Source: Endozoicomonas elysicola | GTDB lineage: Bacteria > Pseudomonadota > Gammaproteobacteria > Pseudomonadales > Endozoicomonadaceae | NCBI RefSeq assembly: GCF_000710775.1 | Contig: NZ_JOJP01000001.1 | Span: 3,092,744 to 3,156,743 of the forward strand | DNA: 64,000 nucleotides | Direction of reading: 5' to 3' | In this document: one piece after another, positions 1-9,899 of the stretch | Numbering within the stretch: position 1 is the first letter of the stretch | How the letters are laid out: each line of letters opens with the position of its first letter | The notes under the pieces: generated by a model | The model's database searches: none | What the model was told of the DNA's origin: nothing | Seen by the model: only the letters and a program-made list of their open reading frames with translations | Made by a program: the position numbers and the translations under genes

Positions 1-881
1 GATATCAGAACTCCTTCAACGGAAGAGATGGCGCTCATTACCGCCAGTTCGACAACACCCATCTGGGCAAACATCAGGTTGTACAGTACGAGACCAAATG
101 ACCACAGGCCATCCTGGATCAACATAGGTACACAGATACCAATATATTTAATCCAGTGTTTACGATTTTTGCATTGCAGCAAGTCTGCTCTTACTGGCTT
201 AAGCCCTGGGCGTACTTCAAGAATGTAATAAATGAGCAGTCCAACCTGGATCAGCCGGGAAATTGTGGTTCCCCATGCAGAGCCTGCAACACCGAGGGCA
301 GGCAGGCCAAAGTGGCCATAGATCAGCAGGTAGTTAAAGAACACGTTCATGAGAATGGTGATAAAGCCAATACGCGTCGGTGTTTTTGCGTCGTTATTGG
401 TTCTCAGCAGTGCTTCCAGGGGAATTGTGATTGCTACAAAAAGAAAAGATGGTGCCGTGATCACCAGATAGCTACTGCCCAGCGCCTTAAGCGTTACATC
501 ATTACTGACCAGTCCCATGATCTGCGCCGGAAAAAGCAAATAAATAATGGCGAATGGGGTGGTGATTGCCAGTGCAGCAATAATGGTCTGTACAAGTGTG
601 CGGCGCACGCCATCCATATTCCGGGCGCCAATATACTGTGCAGACAAAATACTCATCCCACTGCCCAGCGCGGCAATCAGTATCAGGTTAAAGAAGAATA
701 TTCGGTTACCCATGCCAACAGCCGCGACTTCCGTTTCTCCTAGCTGCGACACCATGAAAATATCGATCAGACCCAATAATGAAAACATCATCGACTGAAT
801 AGAGATCGGCAGAGCCAGTTGCCATAAGTTGCGCAGGAACTCCCTGTTGGGGGAGCTGTTTTCACAGGTTTGAGTGGTCAT
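1..881 (-). CDS. MATE family multidrug/toxin efflux transporter (3' end outside window)
   Basis: This reading frame is open on the minus strand from an ATG at 881 to the window edge, so the C-terminus is missing. About 293 residues are visible. After a short polar N-terminus (MTTQTCENSSPNREFLRNLW) comes LALPISIQSMMFSLLGLIDIF, which is typical of the first helix of MATE exporters. Further hydrophobic segments follow, together with the family-like GMGNRIFF and SAQYIGARN stretches. MATE proteins are inner-membrane antiporters that expel cationic drugs or toxins using Na+ or H+ gradients. Substrate cannot be told from sequence. All plus-strand frames here are shadows. The family call is secure, the substrate is unknown. 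Confidence 0.85.
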   Translation of the reverse strand, partial: MTTQTCENSSPNREFLRNLWQLALPISIQSMMFSLLGLIDIFMVSQLGETEVAAVGMGNRIFFFNLILIAALGSGMSILSAQYIGARNMDGVRRTLVQTIIAALAITTPFAIIYLLFPAQIMGLVSNDVTLKALGSSYLVITAPSFLFVAITIPLEALLRTNNDAKTPTRIGFITILMNVFFNYLLIYGHFGLPALGVAGSAWGTTISRLIQVGLLIYYILEVRPGLKPVRADLLQCKNRKHWIKYIGICVPMLIQDGLWSFGLVLYNLMFAQMGVVELAVMSAISSVEGVLI

Positions 882-1202
882 AGAGTGACTAACAATTATT
901 GGTGCCAGAAGCGTGTTTCAATCCATGAAGGAGGAGGAGAGTCTCATTCGGATGTAAACGTTATATCGTCATATTCGATATCAACTGTACTCTCATAGTC
1001 GCATCAGATATAAGTCGGATTTTTCCCTATCCAACATATATAACTTTTAAGAATAAATAGTAAGGAAACATTATTATCTTTATTCTGTCGTATGCTGGTA
1101 AAATCTTGCGATCCATGGCCCGGATTGACTGTGCCGCAGGCCATCAGGTTGTCAATGCAGCCTGATGGCCTTGAGTGAATCATAAGTAATAACGAGAACA
1201 AC
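882..1202. other. Intergenic region between divergent MATE gene and cysG
   Basis: No convincing gene is present. The stretch is AT-rich between about 950 and 1080 and should carry both divergent promoters, but I could not pick confident -35/-10 pairs. Its one clear structure is the perfect inverted repeat at 1138-1171, listed separately. Confidence 0.5.
1138..1171 (+). repeat. Perfect 11-bp inverted repeat just upstream of cysG
   Basis: The arms AGGCCATCAGG and CCTGATGGCCT are exactly complementary around a 12-nt loop. The right arm ends 31 bases before the cysG start. No T-run follows, so it is not an ordinary terminator. It could be a leader hairpin in the cysG mRNA or an operator. The structure is seen directly, the role is unknown. 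Confidence 0.6.
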
Positions 1203-2600
1203 ATGGACTATCTACCATTATTTCTACAGGTACGTAACCAGAACTGCCTGGTCGTGGGTGGTGGAGATATCGCCCTACGGAAAATTCGACTTCTTAAGGC
1301 TTCCGGTGCCATCGTCAGGGTTGTTGCCAGAGAAATTTGTAAGGATATTCGAGTGTTTCTAGCTGATGGGGATGATCAGCTATTGAATAAATCGTTCGAT
1401 GAGCAGGATCTTGACGACGTCTGTCTCGTTATTGCCGCAACAGATGATAGTGTTGTGAACCAGCAGGTGGCTCTTTCTGCCCAACGTCGTCATCTCTTTG
1501 TGAATGTTGTTGATGATGCGGATGCCGGAAATGCGGTAATGCCTGCTATTGTTGATCGATCCCCGGTAGTTGTGGCTTTTTCTACTGGCGGTAAGGCTCC
1601 TGTACTTGCCCGATTGTTGCGCCAGAAGCTGGAAACGCTTTTACCCCAGGGATATGGCCGGCTCGCAGCGTTGGCGGGTGAGTGTCGTGATATGGTTAAA
1701 GCAAAGTTCAGCCATATTAACGATCGCCGCTATTTCTGGGAGAAAGTCCTGGTTGGTCCTGCTGCAGAAAAGGCACTGACAGGTGACCTGAAAGGAGCCC
1801 GTAAGTTGATTGACCAGACGCTTCAAAGCTCATCTGCGCAGAAAATCGGGGAAGTTTACCTGGTTGGTGGCGGCCCGGGTGATCCGGATCTTCTTACATT
1901 TAAAGCACTACGGTTGATGCAACAGTCAGACGTGGTTCTTCATGATCGCCTGGTGTCTGAAGATGTTCTCGCTCTTTGTCGCCGTGATGCTGATTACATA
2001 TATGTCGGTAAAAAAAGGGATCGTCATGCTCGCCCCCAGGAAGAGATCAATGCCTTGCTGGTTCAGCTTGCCAAAGAGGGTAAGCGGGTTCTGCGGTTGA
2101 AAGGTGGTGATCCATTTATTTTTGGCCGAGGTGGGGAAGAGATTGAAACACTGGCCAGTGAAGGAGTCCCATTTCAGGTGGTTCCAGGTATTACTGCTGC
2201 TTCTGGCTGTGCCAGCTATGCCGGTATTCCTCTTACTCATCGTGATCATGCCCAGTCTGTTCGCTTCGTCACAGGACACCTGAAAGATGGCAGTTATGCC
2301 TTAAACTGGAATGAGATGCTGGATCCTGGGCAAACGCTGGTGTTTTACATGGGGCTGCTGGGGTTGCCGCGTATCTGTCAGGAGTTAATTGACCATGGGC
2401 GGGATGCGCAGACACCGATTGCATTGATTCAACAGGGTACAACCCGGAATCAAAAAGTTTTTACCGGCACCTTGGCAACAATTAATAAAATTATCGAGCC
2501 TGAGAAGGTAAAGGCTCCCACATTGATCATCGTGGGCAGTGTGGTAACCCTTCATGAGATATTAAACTGGTATAATAATGACAAGCTCCTGAAACAGTAG
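1203..2600 (+). CDS. cysG: Siroheme synthase CysG
   Basis: This is a trifunctional cytoplasmic enzyme. It methylates uroporphyrinogen III twice with SAM, then oxidises precorrin-2 with NAD and inserts iron to give siroheme, the cofactor of sulfite and nitrite reductases. The protein has 465 residues, the usual CysG length. The N-terminal third holds the NAD-binding dehydrogenase/ferrochelatase part (CLVVGGGDIALRKIRLL). From about residue 216 it is a CobA-type methyltransferase, with VYLVGGGPGDPDLLT, LRLKGGDPFIFGRGGEE and VPGITAASGCASYAGIPLTH. The ATG at 1203 follows a GAGAA ribosome-binding site. Sulfur genes (TSUP exporter, cysB) lie a few kb away, which fits a role in sulfite reduction. Confidence 0.97.
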   Translation: MDYLPLFLQVRNQNCLVVGGGDIALRKIRLLKASGAIVRVVAREICKDIRVFLADGDDQLLNKSFDEQDLDDVCLVIAATDDSVVNQQVALSAQRRHLFVNVVDDADAGNAVMPAIVDRSPVVVAFSTGGKAPVLARLLRQKLETLLPQGYGRLAALAGECRDMVKAKFSHINDRRYFWEKVLVGPAAEKALTGDLKGARKLIDQTLQSSSAQKIGEVYLVGGGPGDPDLLTFKALRLMQQSDVVLHDRLVSEDVLALCRRDADYIYVGKKRDRHARPQEEINALLVQLAKEGKRVLRLKGGDPFIFGRGGEEIETLASEGVPFQVVPGITAASGCASYAGIPLTHRDHAQSVRFVTGHLKDGSYALNWNEMLDPGQTLVFYMGLLGLPRICQELIDHGRDAQTPIALIQQGTTRNQKVFTGTLATINKIIEPEKVKAPTLIIVGSVVTLHEILNWYNNDKLLKQ

Positions 2601-2614
2601 GTTTCAGGAGTTTT
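2586..2614 (+). terminator. Rho-independent terminator overlapping the cysG stop codon
   Basis: A perfect 10-bp stem, CTCCTGAAAC and GTTTCAGGAG, closes a 5-nt loop that contains the cysG stop codon and is followed by TTTT. The hairpin starts inside the last codons of cysG. Confidence 0.8.
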
Positions 2615-2623
2615 AGCGTTAGA

Positions 2624-3439
2624 CTAGACGTCCAGTGCTTCCAGTGGGTCCGGATAAACAAACTGGTAATTAAGGGCTTTTTTCAATTTATCGCAATTCA
2701 CCAGCCGATAGGGCATGGGTTTATCGATAAAGATGGGAGGTGCAATACCCATGATTTCACAGGAACGGGTATAAAGCTGGCGTCGGGTAGGGTGCTCATC
2801 TGCGGATGCATTGAAGACTTCTCCAAACAGGTTTTTGGCAATAATCTGCTCAATGATTTGCAGGCAGTCTTCACGGTGGATCATATTCACTGGATCGTCA
2901 GCTCCTCCCAGCTCTTTGCCCGAAAAGTAGCGACCTGGCTGATATTCACCGCCAATAAGCCCTGAAAAACGAAGCACTGTAGTTTTCAGGTCTTCGTGCT
3001 GGGTGAACAGTTCTTCAATATCCAGCCATGCGGTGTCAGAGAATGGAGATTCAATTCGAACGGCATCTTCTTCCGTTACTTCATCGTTATTTTGAGGGTA
3101 CACGGAGGTTGCACTGATCAGAATGATTTTTTTTACTCTGGATTGCTCAATATTTTTGAGTAGTTCCTGCATCTGGCGCAGGTAGAAGTTGGGTTGCCCA
3201 TCACCTTTTGAGGGGGGAATATTAATGAAGAGAATATCAGTATCAAGAAACGATTGAATATCACCCTGTGGTTCCGGTGAAAGGCCGATAATATAAGGGT
3301 TCATGCCAGCCGAAGAAATCGCTTCCCGTTTTTCTTCCCGGGTGGTAGAGCCATTGACTGGATAGCCATCGTTTACCAGTCGTTCGCCCAGAGGCATGCC
3401 CAACCAGCCACAACCCAGAATGCTGATGGTTTCTTTCAT
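2624..3439 (-). CDS. NAD(P)-binding epimerase-like protein (YeeZ type)
   Basis: A 271-residue protein of the extended SDR / NAD-dependent epimerase class. It opens with ISILGCGWLGMPLGERL, a Rossmann GxGxxG loop. It also contains VKKIILISATSVYP, with a SxxY-like core but no clean YxxxK, so the catalytic apparatus is reduced as in the YeeZ subgroup. The substrate is unknown. I chose the ATG at 3439 because it puts the nucleotide-binding strand at the N-terminus and has AAAGAGA upstream. A start at 3484 would add an unrelated basic leader. It converges with cysG, and the two are separated by the cysG terminator. Confidence 0.8.
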   Translation of the reverse strand: MKETISILGCGWLGMPLGERLVNDGYPVNGSTTREEKREAISSAGMNPYIIGLSPEPQGDIQSFLDTDILFINIPPSKGDGQPNFYLRQMQELLKNIEQSRVKKIILISATSVYPQNNDEVTEEDAVRIESPFSDTAWLDIEELFTQHEDLKTTVLRFSGLIGGEYQPGRYFSGKELGGADDPVNMIHREDCLQIIEQIIAKNLFGEVFNASADEHPTRRQLYTRSCEIMGIAPPIFIDKPMPYRLVNCDKLKKALNYQFVYPDPLEALDV

Positions 3440-3614
3440 TATTAATCTCTTTCTTGTCGATGAATAGCGGTCGATGAATTGCAAATGCGAACTATTCTCG
3501 CTGATTGTTAAAACAAAAGGAATAGTTGCTGAATAACCGAGTTAAGCGGTGGGGATTCTCTGATGCGTCCCAATGTCATAGAATAGCCTTGAAGTTAATA
3601 GAGGAAGTGTTGCG

Positions 3615-4196
3615 TTGAACATTACATTCACTGAAGCCGCACAGAAATATCTTGCAAAGTTACTGGAAAAACAGGGTGTTGAAGGGATTGGGGTGCGCCT
3701 GTTTGTCAGCAATCCCGGCACGCCTCATGCCGAGACATGTCTGGCCTACTGCAAGCCTGGTGAAGAGAAAGAGGAAGATATTACACTGGAGCTTGAGTAT
3801 TTTAATTGTCATGTGGAAGGTCCCAGTGAGCCTTTCCTTGAAGAAGCAGTTGTTGATTTTGCCGAAGATAAGCTGGGTGGCCAGCTCACCATCAAGGCAC
3901 CTAACGCCAAAATGCCTATGGTTAATGAAGATAGCCCACTGGATATGAAGGTGAGTTATTTCCTTCAGACTGAGGTGAACCCTGGCCTTGCTTCCCATGG
4001 TGGTGTGGTTTCTCTGGTTGAGTTGGATGATGGTGTTGCTGTGCTGCAGTTTGGTGGTGGTTGCCAGGGTTGTGCTGCCGTTGACATGACGCTTAAGGAT
4101 GGTGTTGAAAAGACGCTCATGGAGCGAATCCCTGAATTGAAAGGGGTACGTGATGTGACGGACCACAGTAATACTGAGAATGCTTTCTATAAATAA
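3615..4196 (+). CDS. nfuA: Fe-S biogenesis protein NfuA
   Basis: A cytosolic carrier that receives [4Fe-4S] clusters and hands them to client enzymes such as aconitase, important under oxidative stress or iron limitation. The 193 residues match NfuA in length. An N-terminal degenerate A-type carrier domain (about 1-95, with [14 protein letters not shown]) is followed by a C-terminal Nfu domain with the cluster-binding pair in [20 protein letters not shown]. The start is a TTG at 3615, supported by GAGGAAG seven bases upstream and by alignment of the N-terminus with known NfuA. Several aconitase-type clients (acnD) lie in this window. Confidence 0.96.
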   Translation: MNITFTEAAQKYLAKLLEKQGVEGIGVRLFVSNPGTPHAETCLAYCKPGEEKEEDITLELEYFNCHVEGPSEPFLEEAVVDFAEDKLGGQLTIKAPNAKMPMVNEDSPLDMKVSYFLQTEVNPGLASHGGVVSLVELDDGVAVLQFGGGCQGCAAVDMTLKDGVEKTLMERIPELKGVRDVTDHSNTENAFYK

Positions 4197-4211
4197 TATA
4201 GGCCTTTCAGG

Positions 4212-4240
4212 AAAGGGGAGTTGTTGCGTCCTCCCTTTTT
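4212..4240 (+). terminator. Terminator downstream of nfuA
   Basis: AAAGGGGAG pairs with CTCCCTTT, with one bulged G, around a loop near 4221-4230, and is followed by a run of five T. It ends nfuA transcription ahead of greB. Confidence 0.65.
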
Positions 4241-4277
4241 CTGCTGCTCACTCACCGTTGAATCCCGGTTTCACTGT

Positions 4278-4760
4278 ATGAAGTCCCCCCTTATCACCCG
4301 TGCAGGTAAAGAAAAGCTTGAGCAGGAGTTGCGCTATATCTGGCGGGTCAAGCGCCCTGAAGTGACTCAGGCTGTTTCTGAAGCTGCAGCACTGGGTGAC
4401 CGCAGTGAGAATGCTGAATATAAAGAAGGGAAGCGGCTACTGAGAGAAATTGACCGTCGAATACGGTATCTCACTAAGCGACTCGAAATTCTGAAAGTGG
4501 TTGATTATTCAGAGGAGCAAGAGGGTAAGGCCTTTTTTGGAGCCTGGGTTGAGTTGGAAAGTGAAGAGGGTGAAGTTTTACAGTGCCGCATTGTTGGGGC
4601 GGATGAAATTGATGTTAAAAATAATCACATCACCATAGACTCTCCTATGGCCAGGGCGATGGTTGGACGTCAGGTGGATGATGAAATCACAGTGCATACT
4701 CCGGGCGGTCCAAAAATTTGGTTTATAAACAAAATACAGTATCAGCCATTCACATCCTGA
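4278..4760 (+). CDS. greB: Transcription elongation factor GreB
   Basis: GreB enters the secondary channel of RNA polymerase and stimulates cleavage of backtracked transcripts. From the ATG at 4278 the protein is 160 residues, as expected for GreB (about 158). The N-terminal coiled coil carries the family signature LGDRSENAEYKEGKRLLREIDRRIRYL, with the acidic tip residues in the ASLGDRSENA-like turn. The C-terminal globular domain contains SPMARAMVGRQVDDEI. The frame is open upstream to a TTG at 4221, but that extension overlaps the nfuA terminator and has no homology, so I rejected it. No strong ribosome-binding site is visible before 4278. Confidence 0.95.
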   Translation: MKSPLITRAGKEKLEQELRYIWRVKRPEVTQAVSEAAALGDRSENAEYKEGKRLLREIDRRIRYLTKRLEILKVVDYSEEQEGKAFFGAWVELESEEGEVLQCRIVGADEIDVKNNHITIDSPMARAMVGRQVDDEITVHTPGGPKIWFINKIQYQPFTS

Positions 4761-4922
4761 TATCGCCGATTTTTCTCTGTTTTTGTGGTAATTCAACCGT
4801 GGGTGATGGTATTTTTACTTAGTGGTAAAGATACCGGTATAACTATCTGAAATAATAGTGTATCTTCTCCCGCCTTTTTGAATTCTTCATCTCATTTAAT
4901 CACCCTGTAGTCCGACGGAACT

Positions 4923-5318
4923 GTGAAGCGCTATAAACAGACCATTTTATCCAATTTTTTTGTCACCGAAGATGGCAGTGCTGCTCGCCATCTGGTTGAG
5001 GCAAACCTGGATATTGAGTCGAGAAGTGACCGTACGCTGTGTACCGAGGTGCTTAATAATGAGTGTCGCTACGAGGTGCTGGTCAACAACCATCTATCAA
5101 GTGTGTGTATGATCTGCTCAGCCATACTCGATCGCAGAATCAGTAATATGCCGGTTGAGCGTAAGATGAGCTATGGAAAAAAGCAGACATTGGAAGTTTA
5201 TACACCACCCGATAGCCAGCTATGCCTGCTGGGTATTGTTGAACCTGTTCAGGCTGATGACAATAAAGTCATCCTTTCAAGGGAAGAGCAGCCCGAACAA
5301 ATCGAGCTGTTTATCTAA
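4923..5318 (+). CDS. Hypothetical protein, 131 residues
   Basis: I do not recognise this protein. It starts at a GTG (4923) with CGGAA a few bases upstream and fills the otherwise empty gap between greB and the convergent DAHP synthase gene. It looks soluble, with no signal peptide or membrane span. Cysteines at CTEV, NECRY, CMICS and QLCLL are scattered rather than in a clear zinc pattern, although CMIC is a CxxC. Codon use looks coding. It could be a lineage-specific regulator, but nothing in the sequence proves a function. Confidence 0.55.
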   Translation: MKRYKQTILSNFFVTEDGSAARHLVEANLDIESRSDRTLCTEVLNNECRYEVLVNNHLSSVCMICSAILDRRISNMPVERKMSYGKKQTLEVYTPPDSQLCLLGIVEPVQADDNKVILSREEQPEQIELFI

Positions 5319-5341
5319 TCGAGAAAAGGGCTTAGAAGGCC

Positions 5342-6415
5342 TTACTTTCGTCGATCTGGTAATACATCCTTCAATTTATCCCTTATGCTACGAAGTGTTT
5401 TCTCTGTGGTGTCCCAGTCGATACAGGCATCAGTAATTGAAACACCATACTGAAGGTCTGCCAGGTCATCGGTCATCTTCTGACTGCCCCAGCCAATATT
5501 ACTTTCCACCATCAGTCCAACTATCGACTTATTGCCTTCAAGAATCTGATTTGTCACATTTTCCATAACCAGTGGTTGCAGGGCAGGGTCCTTATTCGAA
5601 TTGGCATGAGAGCAGTCCACCATGATATTGGGCTTGATGCCTGCTTTTTCCAGCTCCTTTTCACAGAGTGCAACACTAACAGAGTCATAGTTGGGCTTAC
5701 CGTTACCACCTCGCAATACGATATGGCCATAAGGATTGCCTTTGGTATGCGTAACCGCAACCTGCCCCAGACCATTAAGACCCAGAAAACGGTGAGGGCT
5801 GGAAACAGACTGTAGGGCATTGATGGCCACTTCCAGACCACCATCGGTACCATTTTTAAAGCCAACGGCAGAAGAGAGGCCACTGGCCATCTCACGGTGA
5901 GTCTGGGACTCGGTGGTTCTGGCGCCAATGGCAGACCAGGCTACCAGATCTTGAAGATACTGAGGTGATATTGGGTCCAGGGCTTCGGTAGAAGCGGGAA
6001 TTCCCATCTCGGCGACATCCATCAGCAGGCGACGGCCAATGTGCAGGCCTTCTTCAATTTTAAAAGAGTCATTCAAATGAGGGTCATTGATAAGACCCTT
6101 CCAGCCCACTGTTGTCCTTGGCTTTTCAAAATAGACTCGCATAACCAGGTATAGAGTGTCGCTCAGTTCTTCGCTGAGCTGCTGCAAACGACGGGCGTAA
6201 TCTTTTGCGGCAGCAACATCATGGATTGAGCAGGGGCCAATGACGACGAACAGTCGATGGTCTTTCCCGTCAAGAATATCCCTGATGACTTCACGGCTTT
6301 CAGAAACCGTTTTTGCTGCTATTTCAGTCATTGGGATCTCAGCTTTGAGCCGCTCTGGGCTTAACAGTACTTCCTGAGATTCAATATTAAGGTCTTCAAT
6401 GGGTAAAACAGCCAT
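5342..6415 (-). CDS. aroF: 3-deoxy-7-phosphoheptulonate (DAHP) synthase, class I, AroF-like
   Basis: Condenses phosphoenolpyruvate with erythrose 4-phosphate, the first step of the shikimate pathway to aromatic amino acids. The 357 residues cover the whole class I enzyme. Conserved catalytic blocks are VVIGPCSIHD, MRVYFEKPRTTVGWKGLIND, GARTTESQTHREMASGLS, VGFKNGTDG and MVDCSHANSNKD. Among the enteric paralogues it resembles the tyrosine-sensitive AroF more than AroG or AroH (STEALDP, GNPYGHIVLRGG, GLMVESNI). The feedback ligand is therefore a guess. The gene is monocistronic, convergent with the 4923 hypothetical gene. Confidence 0.93.
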   Translation of the reverse strand: MAVLPIEDLNIESQEVLLSPERLKAEIPMTEIAAKTVSESREVIRDILDGKDHRLFVVIGPCSIHDVAAAKDYARRLQQLSEELSDTLYLVMRVYFEKPRTTVGWKGLINDPHLNDSFKIEEGLHIGRRLLMDVAEMGIPASTEALDPISPQYLQDLVAWSAIGARTTESQTHREMASGLSSAVGFKNGTDGGLEVAINALQSVSSPHRFLGLNGLGQVAVTHTKGNPYGHIVLRGGNGKPNYDSVSVALCEKELEKAGIKPNIMVDCSHANSNKDPALQPLVMENVTNQILEGNKSIVGLMVESNIGWGSQKMTDDLADLQYGVSITDACIDWDTTEKTLRSIRDKLKDVLPDRRK

Positions 6416-6765
6416 CTATACGGTTCCGTTATTTAAAAAGGTATTTCTATAATCTCCCAGTCAGCGGATTGAGTGCTTGCAGACAAAGTAAAATGTGAAT
6501 TCATATCATGGGTTCGTTGATGTAGAACCTTTATCGAAACAGGTGCGATGAAACAACAGGGTTCGATTGAACTGATATTTATTGTGACGCTTTCTACTTT
6601 AATCCTGTTGCCGCTCACTGTAATGCCTGATGAAAATGGCACCCATACTGACAGAATGTGACCTCACTCCTTGTATAAAACCCGCTTGGTTATGGGTTTT
6701 CCATTGGTTGAATGAGGGTTTTCCACTTTATTCAAACTGACCCGAGGCTGCAACCCTGAAAAGCG
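6416..6765. other. Gene gap between the DAHP synthase gene and the TSUP gene
   Basis: This 350-base stretch contains a 69-codon minus-strand frame (6433-6642) with a GTG start, no useful ribosome-binding site and no recognisable features, so I do not call it a gene. The stretch should hold the promoter of the DAHP synthase gene. Nothing else is clear. Confidence 0.4.
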
Positions 6766-7536
6766 CTAAAACAGGTATTTCAAGCCAAGTCCGAGCAATA
6801 TCATGGCTAAAATGATCCGCATAAACGTATCAGGTAGCTTCATGCCTACTTTAGTTCCGGCGTATATGGCAGGGATGGAGCCGATTAACAGACTGCCTAA
6901 AAGAACAAAATCAACATTACCAAGCCAGATATGGCCAAGACCAGCCAATAGAGTCAGGGGCACTGCATGTGCCAGATCACTGCCCACAACTTTAACAGGT
7001 TTAAGAAGCGGGTAGAGCAGTACAATAGCTGCTGTTCCGAGAGCGCCTGCACCAACCGATGAAAGTGTTACCAGAACACCCAGGAAAATACCTGCAATAA
7101 ATGTCAGCGTCGTCTGAAATTTACCTGGAATTATTGAGACACCAGTAGCCTGCCTTTTCTTTAACAAAGGACTCATAAACAAGGATAAAGCGGTCAGTGT
7201 CAGCATTATCCCGAGGCATAGTGTAAGGATCGGGCTATAATCAGCGCTTCTGTCAAAAAAAACCTTGAGTAGAACAATCGTCAGGGCTGTAGCAGGAAGG
7301 CTGCCAGCACAGAGTGTTTTGACCAGAGTCCAGTCAATACTCCTCTGACGGTGGTGGATGATGACACCGGTTGACTTGGTAATGGCTGCATACATCAGGT
7401 CCGTTCCGATGGCGATATGAGCCGGAAAGCCGAACATTAACAGCAGTGGTGTCATCAGTGAACCACCGCCGATACCTGTCAGGCCAACCGCAAAGCCAAC
7501 GCCGGCACCGGTGGCAATGTATGTTAGAAAATCCAT
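6766..7536 (-). CDS. Sulfite exporter TauE/SafE (TSUP) family membrane protein
   Basis: An inner-membrane transporter of about 256 residues with roughly eight hydrophobic spans. The N-terminal half has the family repeat signature GVGFAVGLTGIGGGSLMTPLLL, and the second half repeats it as GVLVTLSSVGAGALGTAAIVLLYPLL, the two-fold TSUP architecture. Members export sulfite, sulfoacetate or related organosulfur anions. I chose ATG 7536 over the in-frame ATG at 7542 because CAGGA sits five bases upstream of 7536 but directly abuts 7542. It is divergent from cysB across about 210 bases, which suggests a sulfur substrate and CysB control. That link is inference. Confidence 0.88.
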   Translation of the reverse strand: MDFLTYIATGAGVGFAVGLTGIGGGSLMTPLLLMFGFPAHIAIGTDLMYAAITKSTGVIIHHRQRSIDWTLVKTLCAGSLPATALTIVLLKVFFDRSADYSPILTLCLGIMLTLTALSLFMSPLLKKRQATGVSIIPGKFQTTLTFIAGIFLGVLVTLSSVGAGALGTAAIVLLYPLLKPVKVVGSDLAHAVPLTLLAGLGHIWLGNVDFVLLGSLLIGSIPAIYAGTKVGMKLPDTFMRIILAMILLGLGLKYLF

Positions 7537-7689
7537 AAGCATCCTGAAATTTATGGTCTAAAGTTATAAGTAGCCAAGACGATGTTTGAAAATATTGACT
7601 AAAAATCGATGATTCGCTGGTAACTATATTGACTGGCTTGTATTCTGGAAAAGAATTTAATGTCATTCTTTTATGCTTTATAGAACTAA

Positions 7690-8724
<1,035 letters not shown>

Positions 8725-8732
8725 TGATATAT

Positions 8733-8758
8733 AAGCGGCCTGATTCAAGCCGCTTTTT
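8733..8758 (+). terminator. Terminator of cysB
   Basis: AAGCGGC (8733-8739) pairs with GCCGCTT (8749-8755), followed by a T-run. The hairpin overlaps the 3' end of the convergent small gene on the other strand. Confidence 0.85.
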
Positions 8759-9023
8759 CAAGTATTTCCTTCACCAGCTTGAAATAAATGGTGTAAATAA
8801 CCGGCTCCCTGCCTTCTTCCTCAACGATAAAGAAGGGGGCTTTGTCCACCTGATAAAGCTCCGCGAGCAGAGTTCCGGTACTACCAGCATCGCCTTCATC
8901 CGCAGTGATGAATTGATCGATCCTGTTGATGTGCCCTGAACTCTCCAGCCTCTCCTGTACTTCCTGACATTTCTTGCAGAGATTTCCATCGGCCATTATT
9001 TTTTTGACCATGGTTATTTTCAT
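8745..9023 (-). CDS. Small thioredoxin/glutaredoxin-like protein with CxxC
   Basis: A 92-residue protein with a predicted thioredoxin-like fold. It has an N-terminal beta strand (MKITMVKKIM), then a redox-type CKKC motif (LCKKCQEVQERL), and a later PFFIVEEEG strand with the preceding AP that resembles the cis-Pro region of glutaredoxins. Start ATG 9023 is preferred to 9053 because GGGGAAG lies six bases upstream and the shorter form begins at the first strand. It converges with cysB. A role in disulfide or persulfide chemistry near sulfur genes is plausible but unproven. Confidence 0.75.
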   Translation of the reverse strand: MKITMVKKIMADGNLCKKCQEVQERLESSGHINRIDQFITADEGDAGSTGTLLAELYQVDKAPFFIVEEEGREPVIYTIYFKLVKEILEKAA

Positions 9024-9190
9024 GATGCACTTCCCCTTGATGATTGTTTCCAAGTATCGCTGAATGTCATTGTAGCAATGGCAATATATTCAATAATAGA
9101 ATCAATACCTATATTTATAGGTTTTTATGCTATATTCTCGAACAGCCGCTCAGGCTGCAATAAGTCTAATCATCATAGTGAGAATAACCA

Positions 9191-9793
9191 ATGGATGTCG
9201 TCTGTCTTGACCTTGAAGGTGTGTTGATTCCTGAAATCTGGATTGAGTTTGCTGCACATACAGGTATTGATGAACTCAAGGCAACGACTCGTGATATTCC
9301 GGATTATGATGAACTGATGACCATGAGGTTATCCATTCTTGATAAGCACAATCTCGGATTGAACGAAATTCAGGAAGTGATTGCCGGAATGAAGCCACTG
9401 GAAGGTGCGGTAGATTTTGTGGACTGGCTGCGCAGTGAATTCCAGCTGATTATTCTTTCGGATACATTTTACGAATTTGCCGATCCTTTCATGGTTCAGT
9501 TGGGCCGTCCAACGCTCTTCTGTCATCGCCTTGAGGTTGCAGAGTCAGGCAAAGTGACCGGGTATAAACTGAGACAGAAAGACCCCAAAAGAGCTTCGGT
9601 CAAAGCGCTGAAAAGCCTTAACTATCGTATACTGGCGGCAGGTGACTCATATAACGATACTACCATGTTGTCTGAAGCTGATGCCGGGTTCCTGTTTATG
9701 GCGCCTGATAATGTGATTGCCGAGTTTCCTCAGTATCCCTCTATTACCAACTATGATGATCTGCGTACCGCATTGTTTGCAGCAAGAGGGTGA
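9191..9793 (+). CDS. thrH: Phosphoserine phosphatase / homoserine phosphotransferase ThrH
   Basis: A HAD-superfamily enzyme that hydrolyses phosphoserine and can transfer the phosphate to homoserine, linking serine and threonine synthesis. It has 200 residues, as in Pseudomonas ThrH. HAD motif I is VCLDLEGVLIPEIW, with the nucleophilic Asp in the DLEG form. Motif II is IILSDTFYEF, the family lysine lies in RQKDPKR, and motif IV is AAGDSYNDTTML. It is monocistronic on the plus strand and ends near a symmetrical hairpin at 9868-9892. Confidence 0.95.
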   Translation: MDVVCLDLEGVLIPEIWIEFAAHTGIDELKATTRDIPDYDELMTMRLSILDKHNLGLNEIQEVIAGMKPLEGAVDFVDWLRSEFQLIILSDTFYEFADPFMVQLGRPTLFCHRLEVAESGKVTGYKLRQKDPKRASVKALKSLNYRILAAGDSYNDTTMLSEADAGFLFMAPDNVIAEFPQYPSITNYDDLRTALFAARG

Positions 9794-9867
9794 TAAACTC
9801 ATATGCCCAAAGAATTTCAAGTTGCTAAGCAGCCAAAAAAGTAGCGACTTGAAAGATGGGGGGTATA

Positions 9868-9892
9868 AGAGCGCACCGGGGCTGTGCGCTCT
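9868..9892. terminator. Hairpin between convergent thrH and ATP-grasp genes
   Basis: A perfect 9-bp stem (AGAGCGCAC and GTGCGCTCT) surrounds a 7-nt loop. It sits midway between two convergent genes. Neither side has a proper T-run, so it may act as a bidirectional but weak terminator or an mRNA end stabiliser. Confidence 0.55.
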
Positions 9893-9899
9893 GATCCAA

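Noticed and set aside
156-743. 195-codon plus-strand frame at the left edge
   Set aside because: It lies entirely on the opposite strand of the MATE transporter and has the Cys/Gln/Asn-rich look of a shadow frame.
1004-1204. 66-codon minus-strand frame in the MATE-cysG gap
   Set aside because: No ribosome-binding site or recognisable protein; it overlaps the cysG leader and hairpin.
6433-6642. 69-codon minus-strand frame upstream of the DAHP synthase gene
   Set aside because: GTG start without a useful ribosome-binding site and no family features. Codon use is not obviously wrong, so a short unknown gene cannot be fully excluded.
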